A stretch of 64,000 nt of DNA from Aureimonas sp. AU22 (GCF_001463745.1 NZ_BBWJ01000049.1:57113-121112), one strand, 5' to 3'; shown: positions 17,701-26,592, counted from the stretch's first letter. Notes: generated from the sequence alone by a model not told the origin. Numbers and translations: made by a program.

Positions 17701-17889
17701 TGGGAGTGGCGCGAGAGCGGAGGTCCTCCCGTCGAGGTCCCGACCCGAAAAAGCTTCGGCACGCGGTTGATCCAGATGGGGCTCGGAGGGTCGGCGGATG
17801 GCGGCGTCGATCTCGATTATGCGCCCAAGGGACTCAGGTGCCGCATAACGGCGGGTCTCACGGAACTCCAGAGAACCGATGAGAGCTGA
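14734..17889 (+). CDS. Multi-sensor GAF/PAS histidine kinase, HWE type
   Basis: A 1051-residue cytoplasmic protein starting at GTG 14734. Visible order: GAF (about 20-165; DRQWFKARIGF, APLVTPDGEVLGTLCVID), PAS (about 185-300; VVMDRDGFVTEWNKGAEGIF), PAS with PAC (about 310-430; YRIRRADTGELRWIARKGEF), PAS (about 435-550), a second GAF (about 560-715), PAS (about 725-845), then an HWE-type kinase core. In the core, LLNAELAHRLKNTLAIVSSI carries the phospho-acceptor His, VHELATNAGKYGAL the N box, and AWEWRESGGPPV the W-E box that names HWE kinases. The N-terminal GAF resembles those of bacteriophytochrome-related sensors but no chromophore Cys is evident. Partner receiver directly upstream. Confidence 0.88.
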   Translation: MQDRQSGIEATAADDARLDALSSYGVLDTPPEQGFDDIVMLAAQTCGTPVALVSLVDRDRQWFKARIGFESCETPLGQSVCAHALKQTDLLVITDLAADPRTADNPLVTGEPRLRFYAGAPLVTPDGEVLGTLCVIDHIARPGGLNPTQRGALEALSRQVMTQLDLRRALAERDVTARARTAEQERARQVLDSAVDFGIVVMDRDGFVTEWNKGAEGIFGWTEDEMRGQRADRFFTPEDRAASRADVEMDLSLRDGRAEDERWHLRKDNSRFWASGEMMPLLDGSGGHAGFVKILRDRTAEHLAGRRLEVAEARLRQAQEAGGIGVFSVDVATGTLSGTPEFCRLYGLDERPERPAEDFEALVVPEDRDLVSTNSTRRAAESPRDVEYRIRRADTGELRWIARKGEFHKDDDGRPVRFLGVARDVTARVQVETELRASEEKWRSLFEQLHEGFLLGSVVRDEAGKVVDWRYEEVNRAWHELMGVPVGAAVGRTVRELIPEVEDEWIAEMAGVVDRNVGSSFTRQVGALGRWYEGAVQPLGDDRFTVIFLDVTERIVSEARRTALAELNDALLEQVEDDALSKSAAAVIGKALGVGRVGYGTIAEDGVTLTVPYDWTAPAFASVAGTHHFDDYGRYSENLVRGETVVIDDVRLDPRTTNNSAALESLSVRTLVNYPTVENGRTVAILYVNDDKPRHWTEEDVAFVGEAATRTRLATERRRAEYALRESEDRRRLAADMGEVGVFDLDLDTRELLWDDRVRAAFGVSSGRPVAQETKLAAVHADDRPEFDRQFVSTLEGGEFDLQFRTVGIEDGILRWVAVKGQVIRKANGSRRFIGAVRDVTERVAAEERRQLLNAELAHRLKNTLAIVSSITTQTLRTAPDMTTARKSLTDRILALSKAHDILLTGQRDAGSIDAIITGALAIHDDGRRVRLKGPRILIGPKAALTLSLIVHELATNAGKYGALSVPDGVVDVIWSVDRHSDTRVPMLAWEWRESGGPPVEVPTRKSFGTRLIQMGLGGSADGGVDLDYAPKGLRCRITAGLTELQRTDES

Positions 17890-18207
17890 CGGACAGCGCG
17901 TCGTCGTTTCGCCGACTCAGCCCGGATACGCCGCTTAAGGGTCACCTGGTATGAAACCGGGAAGTCCGTACGCTTGCGAAATGCTTCTATATTCGCGACT
18001 GCGCTCGAACAGATCCATCGCCTCTGGCGGACAGAGATCCTCGACCACGTAGGTCCGCTTCTTCTAACATGTCGGTCAGAAGCAGACCGTCGCCTTTCCA
18101 CCCAGTCGCGTCGATCGCCGTCAGAAACGAGCCTCTTTGAAGGGTTCCGTCCGCTACTCACCACTTTCGGCTAGCGCCAAAATTGTAACGCGTCGGGCGC
18201 CGAGCAT
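17890..18207. other. Non-coding stretch with a repeat-family relative
   Basis: No credible gene. Positions 18074-18103 (gtcagaagcagaccgtcg onward to cctttccaccc) resemble the interspersed repeat family and closely match 4348-4363. Nothing else recognisable. Confidence 0.45.
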
Positions 18208-18480
18208 CTAATCTTTAGGCATACCCCGATCTCGCAACCGGTTCTCCTCGAAGGCGCGTCCCATCGCGGTGATCGTTCCCGGCGAGTACACGTGTCCCGA
18301 CGGCGTCCAGATCCAAGGCGACAGACCGAGTGCCGCCTTGTCCGTCTGCATGGCGATCGCGAACCGGATGGCTTCGCCGAGCGACGGCCAACGGTCCGCC
18401 GCCTTGCCCGACCACTGCTCGTTCGTCGGCCGCCTTTCCGCATCGCTCCAGACAAGCGTGACGTCGTCGTTGATCTGCAT
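18208..18480 (-). CDS. Conserved-looking small protein of unknown function
   Basis: A 90-residue protein: MQINDDVTLVWSDAERRPTN, then WPSLGEAIRFAIAMQ and WIWTPSGHVYSPGTITAM, ending in a charged tail. Composition and codon use are coding-like, with no membrane segment or motif I can name. The GEAIRFA helix followed by an aromatic WIWT strand suggests a small alpha/beta fold. It stands alone between the kinase gene and the LysE-type exporter. Confidence 0.5.
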   Translation of the reverse strand: MQINDDVTLVWSDAERRPTNEQWSGKAADRWPSLGEAIRFAIAMQTDKAALGLSPWIWTPSGHVYSPGTITAMGRAFEENRLRDRGMPKD

Positions 18481-18667
18481 GGCTGTCCCCGCTCACCTGC
18501 CGGACACATCTCCATGTCTGACAAGCAGGCATGGCTAACGTCGGAAGCCAGGGAAGGTTCACGGCCGCGTGAAGTCAGCCTTCCTCATTAATTGCAACAG
18601 CTTAGCCGTCATGCAACCCAATCCGCTTCGCGGCATTCCGGCTTCGATCCCGAACATGGAACGCCCC

Positions 18668-19240
18668 ATGCCGCTCGATACATTCGCGCCGTTCGTCCTG
18701 GCCTCGATGGCGCTTCTGCTGACGCCGGGCCCAACGAACACCATTCTCGCCGCCAGCAGTGCCGCCATGGGACTGCGCAGGGCCTGGATGCTTCCACTCG
18801 CGGAAGCAGCTGGTTACGTCATTGCGATTTTCGCGTTCGTTCGCGCTTCCGAACTCATCGCGGACATTCCGATCGCCTTGCCGGCGCTGAAGGGGGTCGC
18901 GGCGGCATGGCTGCTCTATTCCGCCTACAAGCTTTGGACGCAGCCCGTCGAACAACGGGTACCCGCGGTCGGCGAGGCCATCAAGCGAGTGTTCCTGACG
19001 ACGCTCCTGAACCCGAAAGCCATGCTGGTCGGGACGATCATCATTCCGACGGCGCTCCCCACGCAAGGCATGAGCGGCGTCCTTCTCTTCCCCTTCCTGT
19101 CGATCGCGGTCGGCACGCTCTGGATGACGATCGGATCGGCGGTTCCCAGTCGTCTTCGCCCTTTCGCTTACAAAGGCGCCGCCTGAATCATCGGCATCTT
19201 CTCGTTCGCGGCTGCCAGCAGCGCGGCTCACCTGATCTGA
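18668..19240 (+). pseudogene. LysE/RhtB-type amino-acid exporter with premature stop
   Basis: The frame from ATG 18668 encodes a LysE-family translocator: helix 1 FAPFVLASMALLLTPGPTN with the family PGP motif, LRRAWMLPLAEAAGYVIAI, and FLTTLLNPKAMLVGTIIIP with the LNPK motif. It meets TGA at 19184-19186 after AYKGAA. The same frame then continues IIGIFSFAAASSAAHLI to a second TGA at 19238-19240, which reads as the final hydrophobic segment. The TGA has thus cut the last 17 or so residues. The shortened 172-residue form has lost part of its last helix and may be inactive. An in-frame ATG at 18656 is an alternative start. Confidence 0.7.
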
Positions 19241-19580
19241 GGGCACCGAGCCGACTCTCCGATGACTGGAGGCTGTCCCGTGCCCCTTCATGGTCCCTGC
19301 CCTGCCGTAGCCGACAATGAAGCTTCCGCATCGCGTCAGCCGCTGCTTGCGGTCGACGCGAAGACCCGCTCGAGACCCCACGCCACTCGAGCGGGTCGCT
19401 TCGGCGCAAACGTGGGGTTTTACTCCCGCTTCAAAGCTCCTGCGTCCGTATGCCGCTTCCGCCCATTTGCCTCCGAGCGGCATCGGCAGCGACCTGTAGC
19501 TGGCAATTTAGTAGCATCGTGACTTTCGGAGGTCTGGTTATCGCCCCTCGGTGCGTTCGCCCCCTAGAGTGAAGGTTGAG
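19241..19580. other. Non-coding stretch between exporter and MarR gene
   Basis: No credible gene on either strand and no hairpin or repeat I can name. It should contain the promoter of the MarR-type regulator (gaaggttgag precedes its ATG). Confidence 0.4.
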
Positions 19581-20060
19581 ATGCTGGAAGCCGCAGATCC
19601 TCTCCTCGAAGTTGAGCCGGACCGCCTATCACAGGTTCCACTCACGGCCTTGCTCTTGTCGATTTCCAAGAAGACGCGAGCCATCATGGGCTTGAAGCTG
19701 GTCGAGCTCGGGCTTCACAACGGTCAGGATGAGCTGCTGCTTGCAGTCAGAGGCGGGCAGCCGCTGCATGTCTCACTGGTCGCCAAGCAGCTTAACGTTC
19801 GCCCTTCCACGGTCAGCAAGATGCTGGATCGTCTGATCAAGAAGGGGTTGGTCGCACGCATCTCCGATAAGAACGACGGTCGGCGAACGTTCGTCCAAAT
19901 TACGGCATCAGGCCAAGTGCTGTGCAACGAAGTCCTCGCTCTGCACCAGAGCTTCGAACACATCCTCACGGAGAAGCTTGTCGGCGATCCTGCCGTGCTG
20001 ACCCACGCGTTGTCCGAAACAGAGGAGCTCCTTCGAAACCGACTCCAGCGCCTTCGCTGA
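19581..20060 (+). CDS. MarR-family transcriptional regulator
   Basis: A 159-residue protein from ATG 19581, preceded by gaaggttgag; an in-frame GTG at 19551 would add ten residues. The winged helix-turn-helix is visible: LHVSLVAKQLNVRPSTVSKM, DRLIKKGLVAR, and the wing SDKNDGRRTFVQITASG, the classical MarR D-x-R-D-x-R-like wing. Flanking helices at both ends (ALLLSISKKTRAIMG, LSETEELLRNRL) give the dimer interface. The family responds to phenolics, oxidants or antibiotics. The nearest candidate target is itself or the truncated exporter upstream. Confidence 0.85.
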   Translation: MLEAADPLLEVEPDRLSQVPLTALLLSISKKTRAIMGLKLVELGLHNGQDELLLAVRGGQPLHVSLVAKQLNVRPSTVSKMLDRLIKKGLVARISDKNDGRRTFVQITASGQVLCNEVLALHQSFEHILTEKLVGDPAVLTHALSETEELLRNRLQRLR

Positions 20061-20071
20061 GAAGCCGAACG

Positions 20072-20248
20072 TCATCGACGCCGGTTGTCGTTCGCTGAAA
20101 CCCGGCATCCGGCCCAGGTCAGTATGAGGCGTAGATCCTCCTCCGTCTGGTAGATGTCGAGCAACGTCACGCAGCTGGAGAGTTCAAGGGCTTCGTCTGC
20201 GGACATCACACCCACTTCGTAGGCCTCGATAATCTCGCTCAACCACAC
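20072..20248 (-). CDS. Possible small helical protein
   Basis: From GTG 20248 the frame gives a 58-residue acidic protein (WLSEIIEAYEVGVMSADEAL onward) ending in NDNRRR. A ttgaggtg sequence stands at a usable distance upstream of the GTG; ATG 20206 would give 44 residues. It ends 12 bp from the convergent MarR stop. The pattern of a short amphipathic helix pair followed by a basic tail is common among unannotated alphaproteobacterial mini-proteins. No function assigned. Confidence 0.35.
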   Translation of the reverse strand: MWLSEIIEAYEVGVMSADEALELSSCVTLLDIYQTEEDLRLILTWAGCRVSANDNRRR

Positions 20249-20906
20249 GAAACGACACCTCAATCCCAGCTTAACCCCGGGGGCGCAATGCTGCGGGAGC
20301 GTGTGGGTTACGCGGCGGCGATGAGCTCCGCGGATTGCACGGGGTCGGGTTGACACGCTGTCATCGGGGCACATGTGCATTGCACCGCGTTGATCCGTGC
20401 CCGGAAGAAGCGCGCAGGCCCGCTCACGGTGACGACATCACCGTGAGCGGGCTTTTTTGCATGGTTGACACTGTTCCTTCCGAAAGGGAAGCAAGTCATA
20501 TCGCGTCGGCAACTTGGGTGGCCGCCGCGAAGACCCGCACGGTCATTGATACTCCCGGGCGGGTCGCCACCGGGGACCATCTTCGTCCCGTTCGCGGAGT
20601 TGCCGATGGGGTCAGCGGTAAGACCGTCGCAACGCTCCGTTGAGCGGATGGATCAGTTCGTCATATATCACTTATGGCACTGGCCTGCCCAGGACCCAAC
20701 AGTGGCCCATTGGTCCAGCCGATCTATTCGGGTCGGAAGATTCGGACGCTCGGGCATGGTCTATTCGCATTCCACCAAGCCAAGACCATCCAGTGTCATT
20801 AACAACGAGCTCGGCACCAGCCGCTGGCTTCGGCAGGGCTTGCCGTTCGGCTGGAACATCCCCCGCTCGAGCGACTTCAAGAAGATCTCGCACAAAGGAA
20901 ATCTTC
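20249..20906. other. Long intergenic stretch containing an orphan intrinsic terminator
   Basis: No convincing protein gene in 650 bp ahead of the secreted esterase. The one strong signal is the hairpin plus T-run at 20418-20458, which has no rightward protein gene within 350 bp upstream. A small RNA transcribed from about 20290 to 20458 is therefore possible. The 3' half should hold the esterase promoter. Confidence 0.4.
20418..20458 (+). terminator. Strong Rho-independent terminator without an obvious gene
   Basis: gcccgctcacggtga (20418-20432) pairs perfectly over 15 bp with tcaccgtgagcgggc (20438-20452) around a 5-base loop, followed by six T (20453-20458). This is a textbook intrinsic terminator in the + direction. 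No protein-coding gene ends nearby on that strand, so it may close a small RNA. Confidence 0.85.
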
Positions 20907-21992
20907 ATGAAGTCCGTATCTTCGATCGTCGTGGCCCTCACCGCCGCGACCGTCCTGTCGACCGCCGCGCTCGCTCAAACCGCGACCCCGACGCCTTCGC
21001 CGGCCGCGGAGAATGCCAAGCCCGCGATGGCACAGCCTGCGCCAGAGATGAAGGCGGTCCTGGACAAGCTCCAAGAGCTCGGCGCCAAGCCGATCGGCAC
21101 CCAGTCTGTCGAGGACACGCGCAAGGGTCCGACGCCGGCCGACGCCGCCATGGCGGTCATGAAGGAAAAGGGCATCCAGCCCGACGCAGCCGTTGCGGCC
21201 GTGAAGACCAAGGACATGATGATCCCGGGCGCCGCCGGTGAGATCCCGATCCGGATCTACACGCCGGAAGGAACGGGTCCCTTCCCGATAGTCGTCTACT
21301 TCCACGGCGGCGGCTGGGTGATCGCGGACATCGACACCTACGACGCATCGGCTCGTGGCATCGCGGCTGGAGCCGAGGCCATCGTCGTCTCCGCCGACTA
21401 CCGTCATGCGCCCGAGCATAAGTTCCCGGCCGCGCACGACGACGCGAACGCTGCCTACAAATGGGTGGTCGAAAACTCCGGCTCGTTCAACGGCGATGCC
21501 TCGAAAATCGCACTTGTCGGTGAAAGTGCCGGCGGCAATCTCGCAGCCAACGTGGCCATCACCGCACGTGACCAGAAGCTGACGGCGCCGCTCGCCCAGG
21601 TGCTCGTCTACCCGGTCGCCGGCAAGGACATGACGACGCCGTCCTATGTCGAGAACGCCGAGGCCATGCCGCTGTCGAAGCAGGCGATGGAGTGGTTCGT
21701 CGCCAATGTCTTCGAGAGCAAGGAGCAGGCTGCTGACCCGCGTCTCGACCTTGTCAACCGGACGGATCTCGCTGGCCTTCCGCCGACCACCATCATCAAC
21801 GCGCAGATCGACCCGCTTCGCTCGGAAGGCGAGATGCTGGCCGCGAAGATGAAGGCAGCCGGTGTCGTGACCGAGCAGAAGACCTATGATGGCGTGACCC
21901 ACGAGTTCTTCGGCATGGCGGCGGTCGTGCCGCAGGCCAAGGAGGCGACGGATATGGCAGTTTCCGCGCTGACCAAGGCGTTTGGCAATTGA
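20907..21992 (+). CDS. Secreted HSL-family alpha/beta hydrolase (esterase)
   Basis: A 361-residue protein from ATG 20907, with aaagga upstream. The N-terminus MKSVSSIVVALTAATVLSTA ALAQ is a clear signal peptide, cleaved after ALA, so the enzyme is periplasmic or exported. The HSL (bacterial hormone-sensitive lipase-like) signature VVYFHGGGWVI forms the oxyanion hole. The nucleophile Ser lies in VGESAGGNLA, the acid Asp in INAQIDPLRSEGE, and the His in DGVTHEFFGM. The family hydrolyses short-chain acyl esters. A Pro/Ala-rich linker of about 20 residues follows the signal peptide. It appears monocistronic, with a hairpin at 22014-22049 after it. Confidence 0.9.
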   Translation: MKSVSSIVVALTAATVLSTAALAQTATPTPSPAAENAKPAMAQPAPEMKAVLDKLQELGAKPIGTQSVEDTRKGPTPADAAMAVMKEKGIQPDAAVAAVKTKDMMIPGAAGEIPIRIYTPEGTGPFPIVVYFHGGGWVIADIDTYDASARGIAAGAEAIVVSADYRHAPEHKFPAAHDDANAAYKWVVENSGSFNGDASKIALVGESAGGNLAANVAITARDQKLTAPLAQVLVYPVAGKDMTTPSYVENAEAMPLSKQAMEWFVANVFESKEQAADPRLDLVNRTDLAGLPPTTIINAQIDPLRSEGEMLAAKMKAAGVVTEQKTYDGVTHEFFGMAAVVPQAKEATDMAVSALTKAFGN

Positions 21993-22013
21993 GCTACGGC
22001 ATCTTGTAGAGGG

Positions 22014-22049
22014 GAAAGCCGTCGGGCCCAACTCGGCGCGACGGCTTTC
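22014..22049. terminator. Hairpin between convergent esterase and GGDEF-EAL genes
   Basis: gaaagccgtcg (22014-22024) pairs with cgacggctttc (22039-22049) over 11 bp. It lies between two convergent genes and could serve both directions; the stem starts and ends with A/T runs that could act as short U-tracts. Confidence 0.6.
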
Positions 22050-22117
22050 GACCCATTACGGCCTTTCGATGCTGGTTCCGCTACGTCTTGTAAGCGGACG
22101 TAGTTGGGTCGGGGGCG

Positions 22118-24562
22118 TTACGATGCTTGTTTGGCGTAGCCATCACCAGCATGGAGCTCCCGGGAAACGGCGCGGAGCTGTTCGACTATATCGTGGGTAC
22201 TCAACTGCGCGGCCAACTCCTTCGCGGTCTCGGCCGTCGATGGGTAACCCAGAAGGAAGCCCTGGAACTCGTTGCAGCCCTGTGCCCGGAGCGTGGATGC
22301 CTGCTGCGTCGTCTCTACACCCTCCGCCGTCACCTCAATGCCAAGCTCCTGACTCATCGATAGGATCGCCTTGACGATCGAACGGGCGCTTTGGTCCTCG
22401 CTCAGCCGACCAACGAACAGACGGTCGATCTTGAGCTTCTGGAAGCGGAAGCGGTGGAGGTAGGAAAGGCTCGAATAACCCGTGCCGAAATCGTCCAGGA
22501 CGATCCGCACGCCGAGTGCGTTCAGCTTGCCAAGAACGGTCAAGGCCGTCTCGGCGTCCTGAAGCAGAACACCTTCCGTGATCTCCAGCTCCAACCGGTC
22601 TGCAGCCAGACCGGTACGGCGAAGGATTGTTTCAACCTTGCGCGCCAGGTCGGGCTGAAGGATCTGAACCGGCGACAAGTTGACTGCCACGCGGCAGCCA
22701 GCTGCCCATGACGCTGCGGTAGTGCAGGCCCTCTCAATTGCCCATTCGCCCATTGGCACGATGAACTTGCGCTTCTCGGCAATGGGGATGAAGCGGGATG
22801 GAGGGATCTCGCCCAAGATGGGATGCGTCCAGCGCATCAACGCCTCGAAGCAGACGACGCGCCCGTCCGCGTCGAAAATCGGCTGGTAAAGGAGCGTCAG
22901 CTCATCTTTGACAAGAGCGTTGCGCAGTTCCTGTTCGAGCTGCGGGCGGTCATCTACCTCGTGGTCGATCGCCGGATCGAAGAACCGTAGGCATCCGCGT
23001 CCGCTATGTTTTGCCCTGTAGAGCGCAATATCGGCGCGCGTCAGGAGCTGCTGGGGCGTGACGCCGTTTGCGGGGCAGATCGCGATGCCGATGCTGGTTC
23101 CGATATGGGCTCGGCGCCCCTCCAGATCGAAGACCTCGGTCAAGCTCTGGATGATACGTTGCGCAAGGTCGCTGGACTGCTCCGACTGGTCGTCGATGGC
23201 TTGCAGCACGACGAATTCGTCGCCGCCGAGTCGGGCCACCAGCTCGCCTGTTCTGAGGCAGGCGCGGAGCCGTCCCGCGACCTGCTGCAGGAGGTCGTCG
23301 CCCGCAGCATGGCCGAACGTGTCGTTGACGAGCTTAAACCCGTCGAGGTCGAGACATAGGACCGCAAGCGAGCGACTTTCTACCGTGGCTGCACGAATGC
23401 GCGCCGCCAGTTCCTCGCCGAGCAACGCCCGGTTCGGGAGCTCGGTCAGAGCATCGTGATGGGCGAGGAAGCGGATCCGCGCCTCCGAAGCGCGCCGCTC
23501 GGTGATATCGCGCAGAGCCGTCACTGTAGCGGTTCTGCCGCGATACTCGATGGGTCGCGACAGCATCTCAACAGGAAGGCTGCGTCCGTCCGCGGTGGCG
23601 ATCTCACCTTCGGTTCGTTGCGAGGAAGCGCTGGCGGCCCAAAGCGGCCAGCTGGCTTCCGGCACGAAGCGTTCGAGACAGCAACCGGCGACGGGCTCGT
23701 CCGACAAGCCGAGAAGCACCGCCAAGTTGCGGTTGCCGTCCAGAATGGTGGCGTCCCGATGGATCAGGATGGCCTCGAACGTGCCGTCCGCCAGCTGATG
23801 GAGGCGGTCGGCCTCGAGCTTGTCGCGCGCGGCCACACGGTTATCGACGAGCGATCCCAAGAGGCTCAGGACGAGCACGGTAACGCCCTCGACCGCCGCG
23901 ATCACGACGATGGGCGACGATGTCAGATCGTCGGGCTGGGCGACCGCGTTCATCCAGTCGCCGAAGGATAGGATGGCTGCCACCGAGCCGAAAGCCATCG
24001 CGGCGATCGAACCTACGCCGAGCGGAATGGCGATCAGGAGGGGTCGCTGCCGCGCCGCGTTGCCGTTTTCCCAGATCGCGAAGCTGCCGAGGATGGATCC
24101 GAGGATCATGACGGCGAGAACCGCAGTCAGATCATAGGACAAAGCGAACGGCGCGACCATTCCCGAAACGCCGGTGAAGACGAGGCAGGAGAACCCGAAC
24201 GCCATGAGCGAGCCGGCGAGGAACACGTTGCGGCCGGACCGGTGGCTGTTTGCCGCGAGCTGGACGGCCGCAAGGCTGCAGATCAGGATGATCAGGCTGC
24301 CACCGGCCGCGTAGGCGAGCGGGATGGCGATCGGGATCAACGGGTAGGCGCTCTTGAAGGCGGCCAGGAATACGGCGCAGCCCATGCCCGAGGAAACGAG
24401 TGCAGCACCCCCTATCCGTGCAGTCCGGCTCCATCCGGTCGCTTGGGTCGCCTGTGTGATAAGATGGAGCATCAGAGTGACGCCAGCACCCGATATCAAC
24501 AGCGCGAGTAAGCTCCACCAAGGATCACGCGCCGCGGCAAGATCGGCCAGAAGGTGGGTCAT
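22118..24562 (-). CDS. Membrane GGDEF-EAL cyclic-di-GMP enzyme with MHYT-like sensor
   Basis: An 814-residue protein (ATG 24562; GTG 24577 is possible). Residues 10-245 contain seven hydrophobic segments arranged like an MHYT sensor, but the Met-His-Tyr-Thr positions are replaced (for example LVFTGVSGM), so copper or gas binding is doubtful. A PAS domain follows (about 255-360). The GGDEF domain (about 365-530) has an intact LGGDEF but no RxxD inhibitory site five residues before it. The EAL domain (about 540-795) has FEALMRW, NLSPVQI, LDDFGTGYSSL and the EGVE loop and should be an active phosphodiesterase. It is last in a leftward operon with the TonB receptor (36-bp gap) and the YfiR-like gene. 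This suggests that outer-membrane ligand binding is passed on to second-messenger turnover. Confidence 0.9.
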   Translation of the reverse strand: MTHLLADLAAARDPWWSLLALLISGAGVTLMLHLITQATQATGWSRTARIGGAALVSSGMGCAVFLAAFKSAYPLIPIAIPLAYAAGGSLIILICSLAAVQLAANSHRSGRNVFLAGSLMAFGFSCLVFTGVSGMVAPFALSYDLTAVLAVMILGSILGSFAIWENGNAARQRPLLIAIPLGVGSIAAMAFGSVAAILSFGDWMNAVAQPDDLTSSPIVVIAAVEGVTVLVLSLLGSLVDNRVAARDKLEADRLHQLADGTFEAILIHRDATILDGNRNLAVLLGLSDEPVAGCCLERFVPEASWPLWAASASSQRTEGEIATADGRSLPVEMLSRPIEYRGRTATVTALRDITERRASEARIRFLAHHDALTELPNRALLGEELAARIRAATVESRSLAVLCLDLDGFKLVNDTFGHAAGDDLLQQVAGRLRACLRTGELVARLGGDEFVVLQAIDDQSEQSSDLAQRIIQSLTEVFDLEGRRAHIGTSIGIAICPANGVTPQQLLTRADIALYRAKHSGRGCLRFFDPAIDHEVDDRPQLEQELRNALVKDELTLLYQPIFDADGRVVCFEALMRWTHPILGEIPPSRFIPIAEKRKFIVPMGEWAIERACTTAASWAAGCRVAVNLSPVQILQPDLARKVETILRRTGLAADRLELEITEGVLLQDAETALTVLGKLNALGVRIVLDDFGTGYSSLSYLHRFRFQKLKIDRLFVGRLSEDQSARSIVKAILSMSQELGIEVTAEGVETTQQASTLRAQGCNEFQGFLLGYPSTAETAKELAAQLSTHDIVEQLRAVSRELHAGDGYAKQAS

Positions 24563-24597
24563 GCCTTGTGTTTCCACTCATGCGACAGGGACATGCG

Positions 24598-26592
24598 TCA
24601 GAACTCGAACTTCAAGCCAGCCATCAGCCGACGCTCGCTCGGGCGGCCAGCCGAGGTCAGGATGCGTGCCGCATTCAACTGTTCGGCCGTGACCGATGCG
24701 GTCGCCTTGTCGTTCAGCTTATAACCTGCCCGGACGTTCAAAGTGACGTAGTCGGGGACCTCGATCGCAACGTTCTGGGCGCGCGTGTCGTCGAACCGGA
24801 AATCCGTGAACTCCGATTGCCAGCGCGCCTGTCCGTCGATCTCCAAGCGGTCCCAGGTAACGCCTAGCCCGGCGATCACGGAGTGAACTGGGTTCTGGGC
24901 AGCGTAGTTGATTGAAGGGGAGTCGAAGAGAACGGCGTCTGGCGAGCGATCTCGGATGCTGGCAAGGCTATAGCTGAGATTCCAACGCCAGCCCGTTTCA
25001 CTGTGCCCGTCGATGCCGATCTCGCCGCCGACCGCGCTGCTCCCATCGAAATTGTCGGCGAGCGTCAAGATCTGTCCCTCGGGCGTGAATTCGAAAGGTG
25101 CAGCGAAGGGCGACCCGATCGTCTTGTCGGTATCCTGCACGAATACCGACGCGCTAAGTTGCGAGCCAAGCGTGGGCAGCTTCCGCTCGTAGCCGATCTC
25201 GTAGTTCATCACCGCGCTCGGATCGAGATCGGTCGTTCCCGCTCCTAGGAATGGACCCTGCGAATAGAAGAGCCCGAGCGACAGGAGGCTCGGAAGCTGT
25301 AGCGCGCGCGCGGCCGACAGCCGGAACGTGTCGACCTCGGTTGGCGCGTAGAGAAGAGCGCTGTTGAAGCTTGGCTCCACGATCCGGCGATCTTCGAACC
25401 GCTTGCCGATGCCCGGAATCGAGACATCGGAACCGTCACGCCGGACCGACATGGCGTCGACCCGGACGGCGTTGGTCAACGAAAGGTTCGGGCGCATCTG
25501 CCAGTTCCACATGGCTGAACCGGACAGGACGTCGCTCGTCATCTCACCGCTGAAATACGTGTCCGACGCGATTGTGTTGTTCCGATACTCGGCTCCGATC
25601 CGCACCGTATGGTCACTGCCGATCCGTACGAGATCGCTCGCCTTGACGACGGTCGTGTCCTGCTGCCAGCCAAGGTCGATCTTGGTTCCGGTAGAACGAA
25701 GATTGTTCGCATTCCGGTAGGCGTCGAACTGAATGAGACCGATTGCGGTATCGCTCGACAACGTGCCGCGAAGACTGTCGGACTCCACGTCGAGCGGTAG
25801 GTAGGAGCCCAGATCCGGGTAGAAATCCGTTCGAATCTGGCCGATCGATGCGGACACTCCAAGCTCTGTCTTGTCGTTTAGGCGATAGCGCATATCGGCT
25901 GCGCCCGTTTCGACGTCCGGGCCCTCGATCGTGTCGATGGCTCGGTAGCCCCCGAATTCGTCAGCGCGGGTTGCCTTACCCGAGACGCGGATGCCGAAGC
26001 GGTCTGCGCTTTGAAGCGTGGCGACGCCCTCGCCGTAGATTTGGTTCTGCGTGCCACCTTGGACGCTCACGGCGTTCTTGCGGTCACGCAAGGGATCGTA
26101 GGTGACGATGTTGATGACGCCCGACACAGCATTGAAGCCGTAGAGTGCCGCGTTGGGGCCACGGATGATCTCGATCTGCCGGATCTCCGAGAGGGTGACG
26201 GGAATCAGCGACCAAAGTGTGTAGCCGTAGTCGTCCTGGTAGACTTGGCGCCCATCGACGAGCACGAGCACGCGCGGATTGAGCGCGGTGTTGTAGCCCC
26301 GGATACCGACGGCGGAATCGAACTGACCGTAGCGACGCACGTCGAGGCCGGGCACGAAGCGCAGGATCGAGGGGATATCGGTCGCGCCCGAGCGGCGAAT
26401 GTCATCGGCGGTGAGGATTTTGATACTGGTGGGCGCTTCGCTGGCGCGCTGCGGCTTGCCGGTGGCCGATACGGTCACTGGCTCGCCAAACATTCCCTCG
26501 GCGGCCGAGTAGTCGACGGTCTGCGCCCGCGTCCCCTCCGGGGTGAGCGCCAGAAGCGACATCGCAATGACGATGGTCCGATGGGCACTCAT
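24598..26592 (-). CDS. TonB-dependent outer-membrane receptor
   Basis: A 664-residue protein with a signal peptide (MSAHRTIVIAMSLLALTPEG ... RAQ). A plug domain spans about 35-160 (ASEAPTSIKILTADDIRRSG, PGLDVRRYGQFDSAVGIRGY, RGPNAALYGFNAVSGVINIV). The beta-barrel has repeated amphipathic strands and a C-terminal aromatic residue (GLKFEF) as needed for BAM insertion. The length fits small iron-chelate, vitamin or peptide receptors; the ligand is unknown. It is translationally coupled to the YfiR-like gene (starts overlap its stop by 4 bp) and followed by the GGDEF-EAL gene. This layout ties the receptor to cyclic-di-GMP signalling rather than to an uptake operon: no permease is adjacent. Confidence 0.9.
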   Translation of the reverse strand: MSAHRTIVIAMSLLALTPEGTRAQTVDYSAAEGMFGEPVTVSATGKPQRASEAPTSIKILTADDIRRSGATDIPSILRFVPGLDVRRYGQFDSAVGIRGYNTALNPRVLVLVDGRQVYQDDYGYTLWSLIPVTLSEIRQIEIIRGPNAALYGFNAVSGVINIVTYDPLRDRKNAVSVQGGTQNQIYGEGVATLQSADRFGIRVSGKATRADEFGGYRAIDTIEGPDVETGAADMRYRLNDKTELGVSASIGQIRTDFYPDLGSYLPLDVESDSLRGTLSSDTAIGLIQFDAYRNANNLRSTGTKIDLGWQQDTTVVKASDLVRIGSDHTVRIGAEYRNNTIASDTYFSGEMTSDVLSGSAMWNWQMRPNLSLTNAVRVDAMSVRRDGSDVSIPGIGKRFEDRRIVEPSFNSALLYAPTEVDTFRLSAARALQLPSLLSLGLFYSQGPFLGAGTTDLDPSAVMNYEIGYERKLPTLGSQLSASVFVQDTDKTIGSPFAAPFEFTPEGQILTLADNFDGSSAVGGEIGIDGHSETGWRWNLSYSLASIRDRSPDAVLFDSPSINYAAQNPVHSVIAGLGVTWDRLEIDGQARWQSEFTDFRFDDTRAQNVAIEVPDYVTLNVRAGYKLNDKATASVTAEQLNAARILTSAGRPSERRLMAGLKFEF

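Noticed and set aside
20877..22031. 384-codon open frame on the - strand
   Set aside because: Antisense to the signal-peptide-bearing esterase; its sequence is low-complexity Arg/Val/Asp without recognisable domains.
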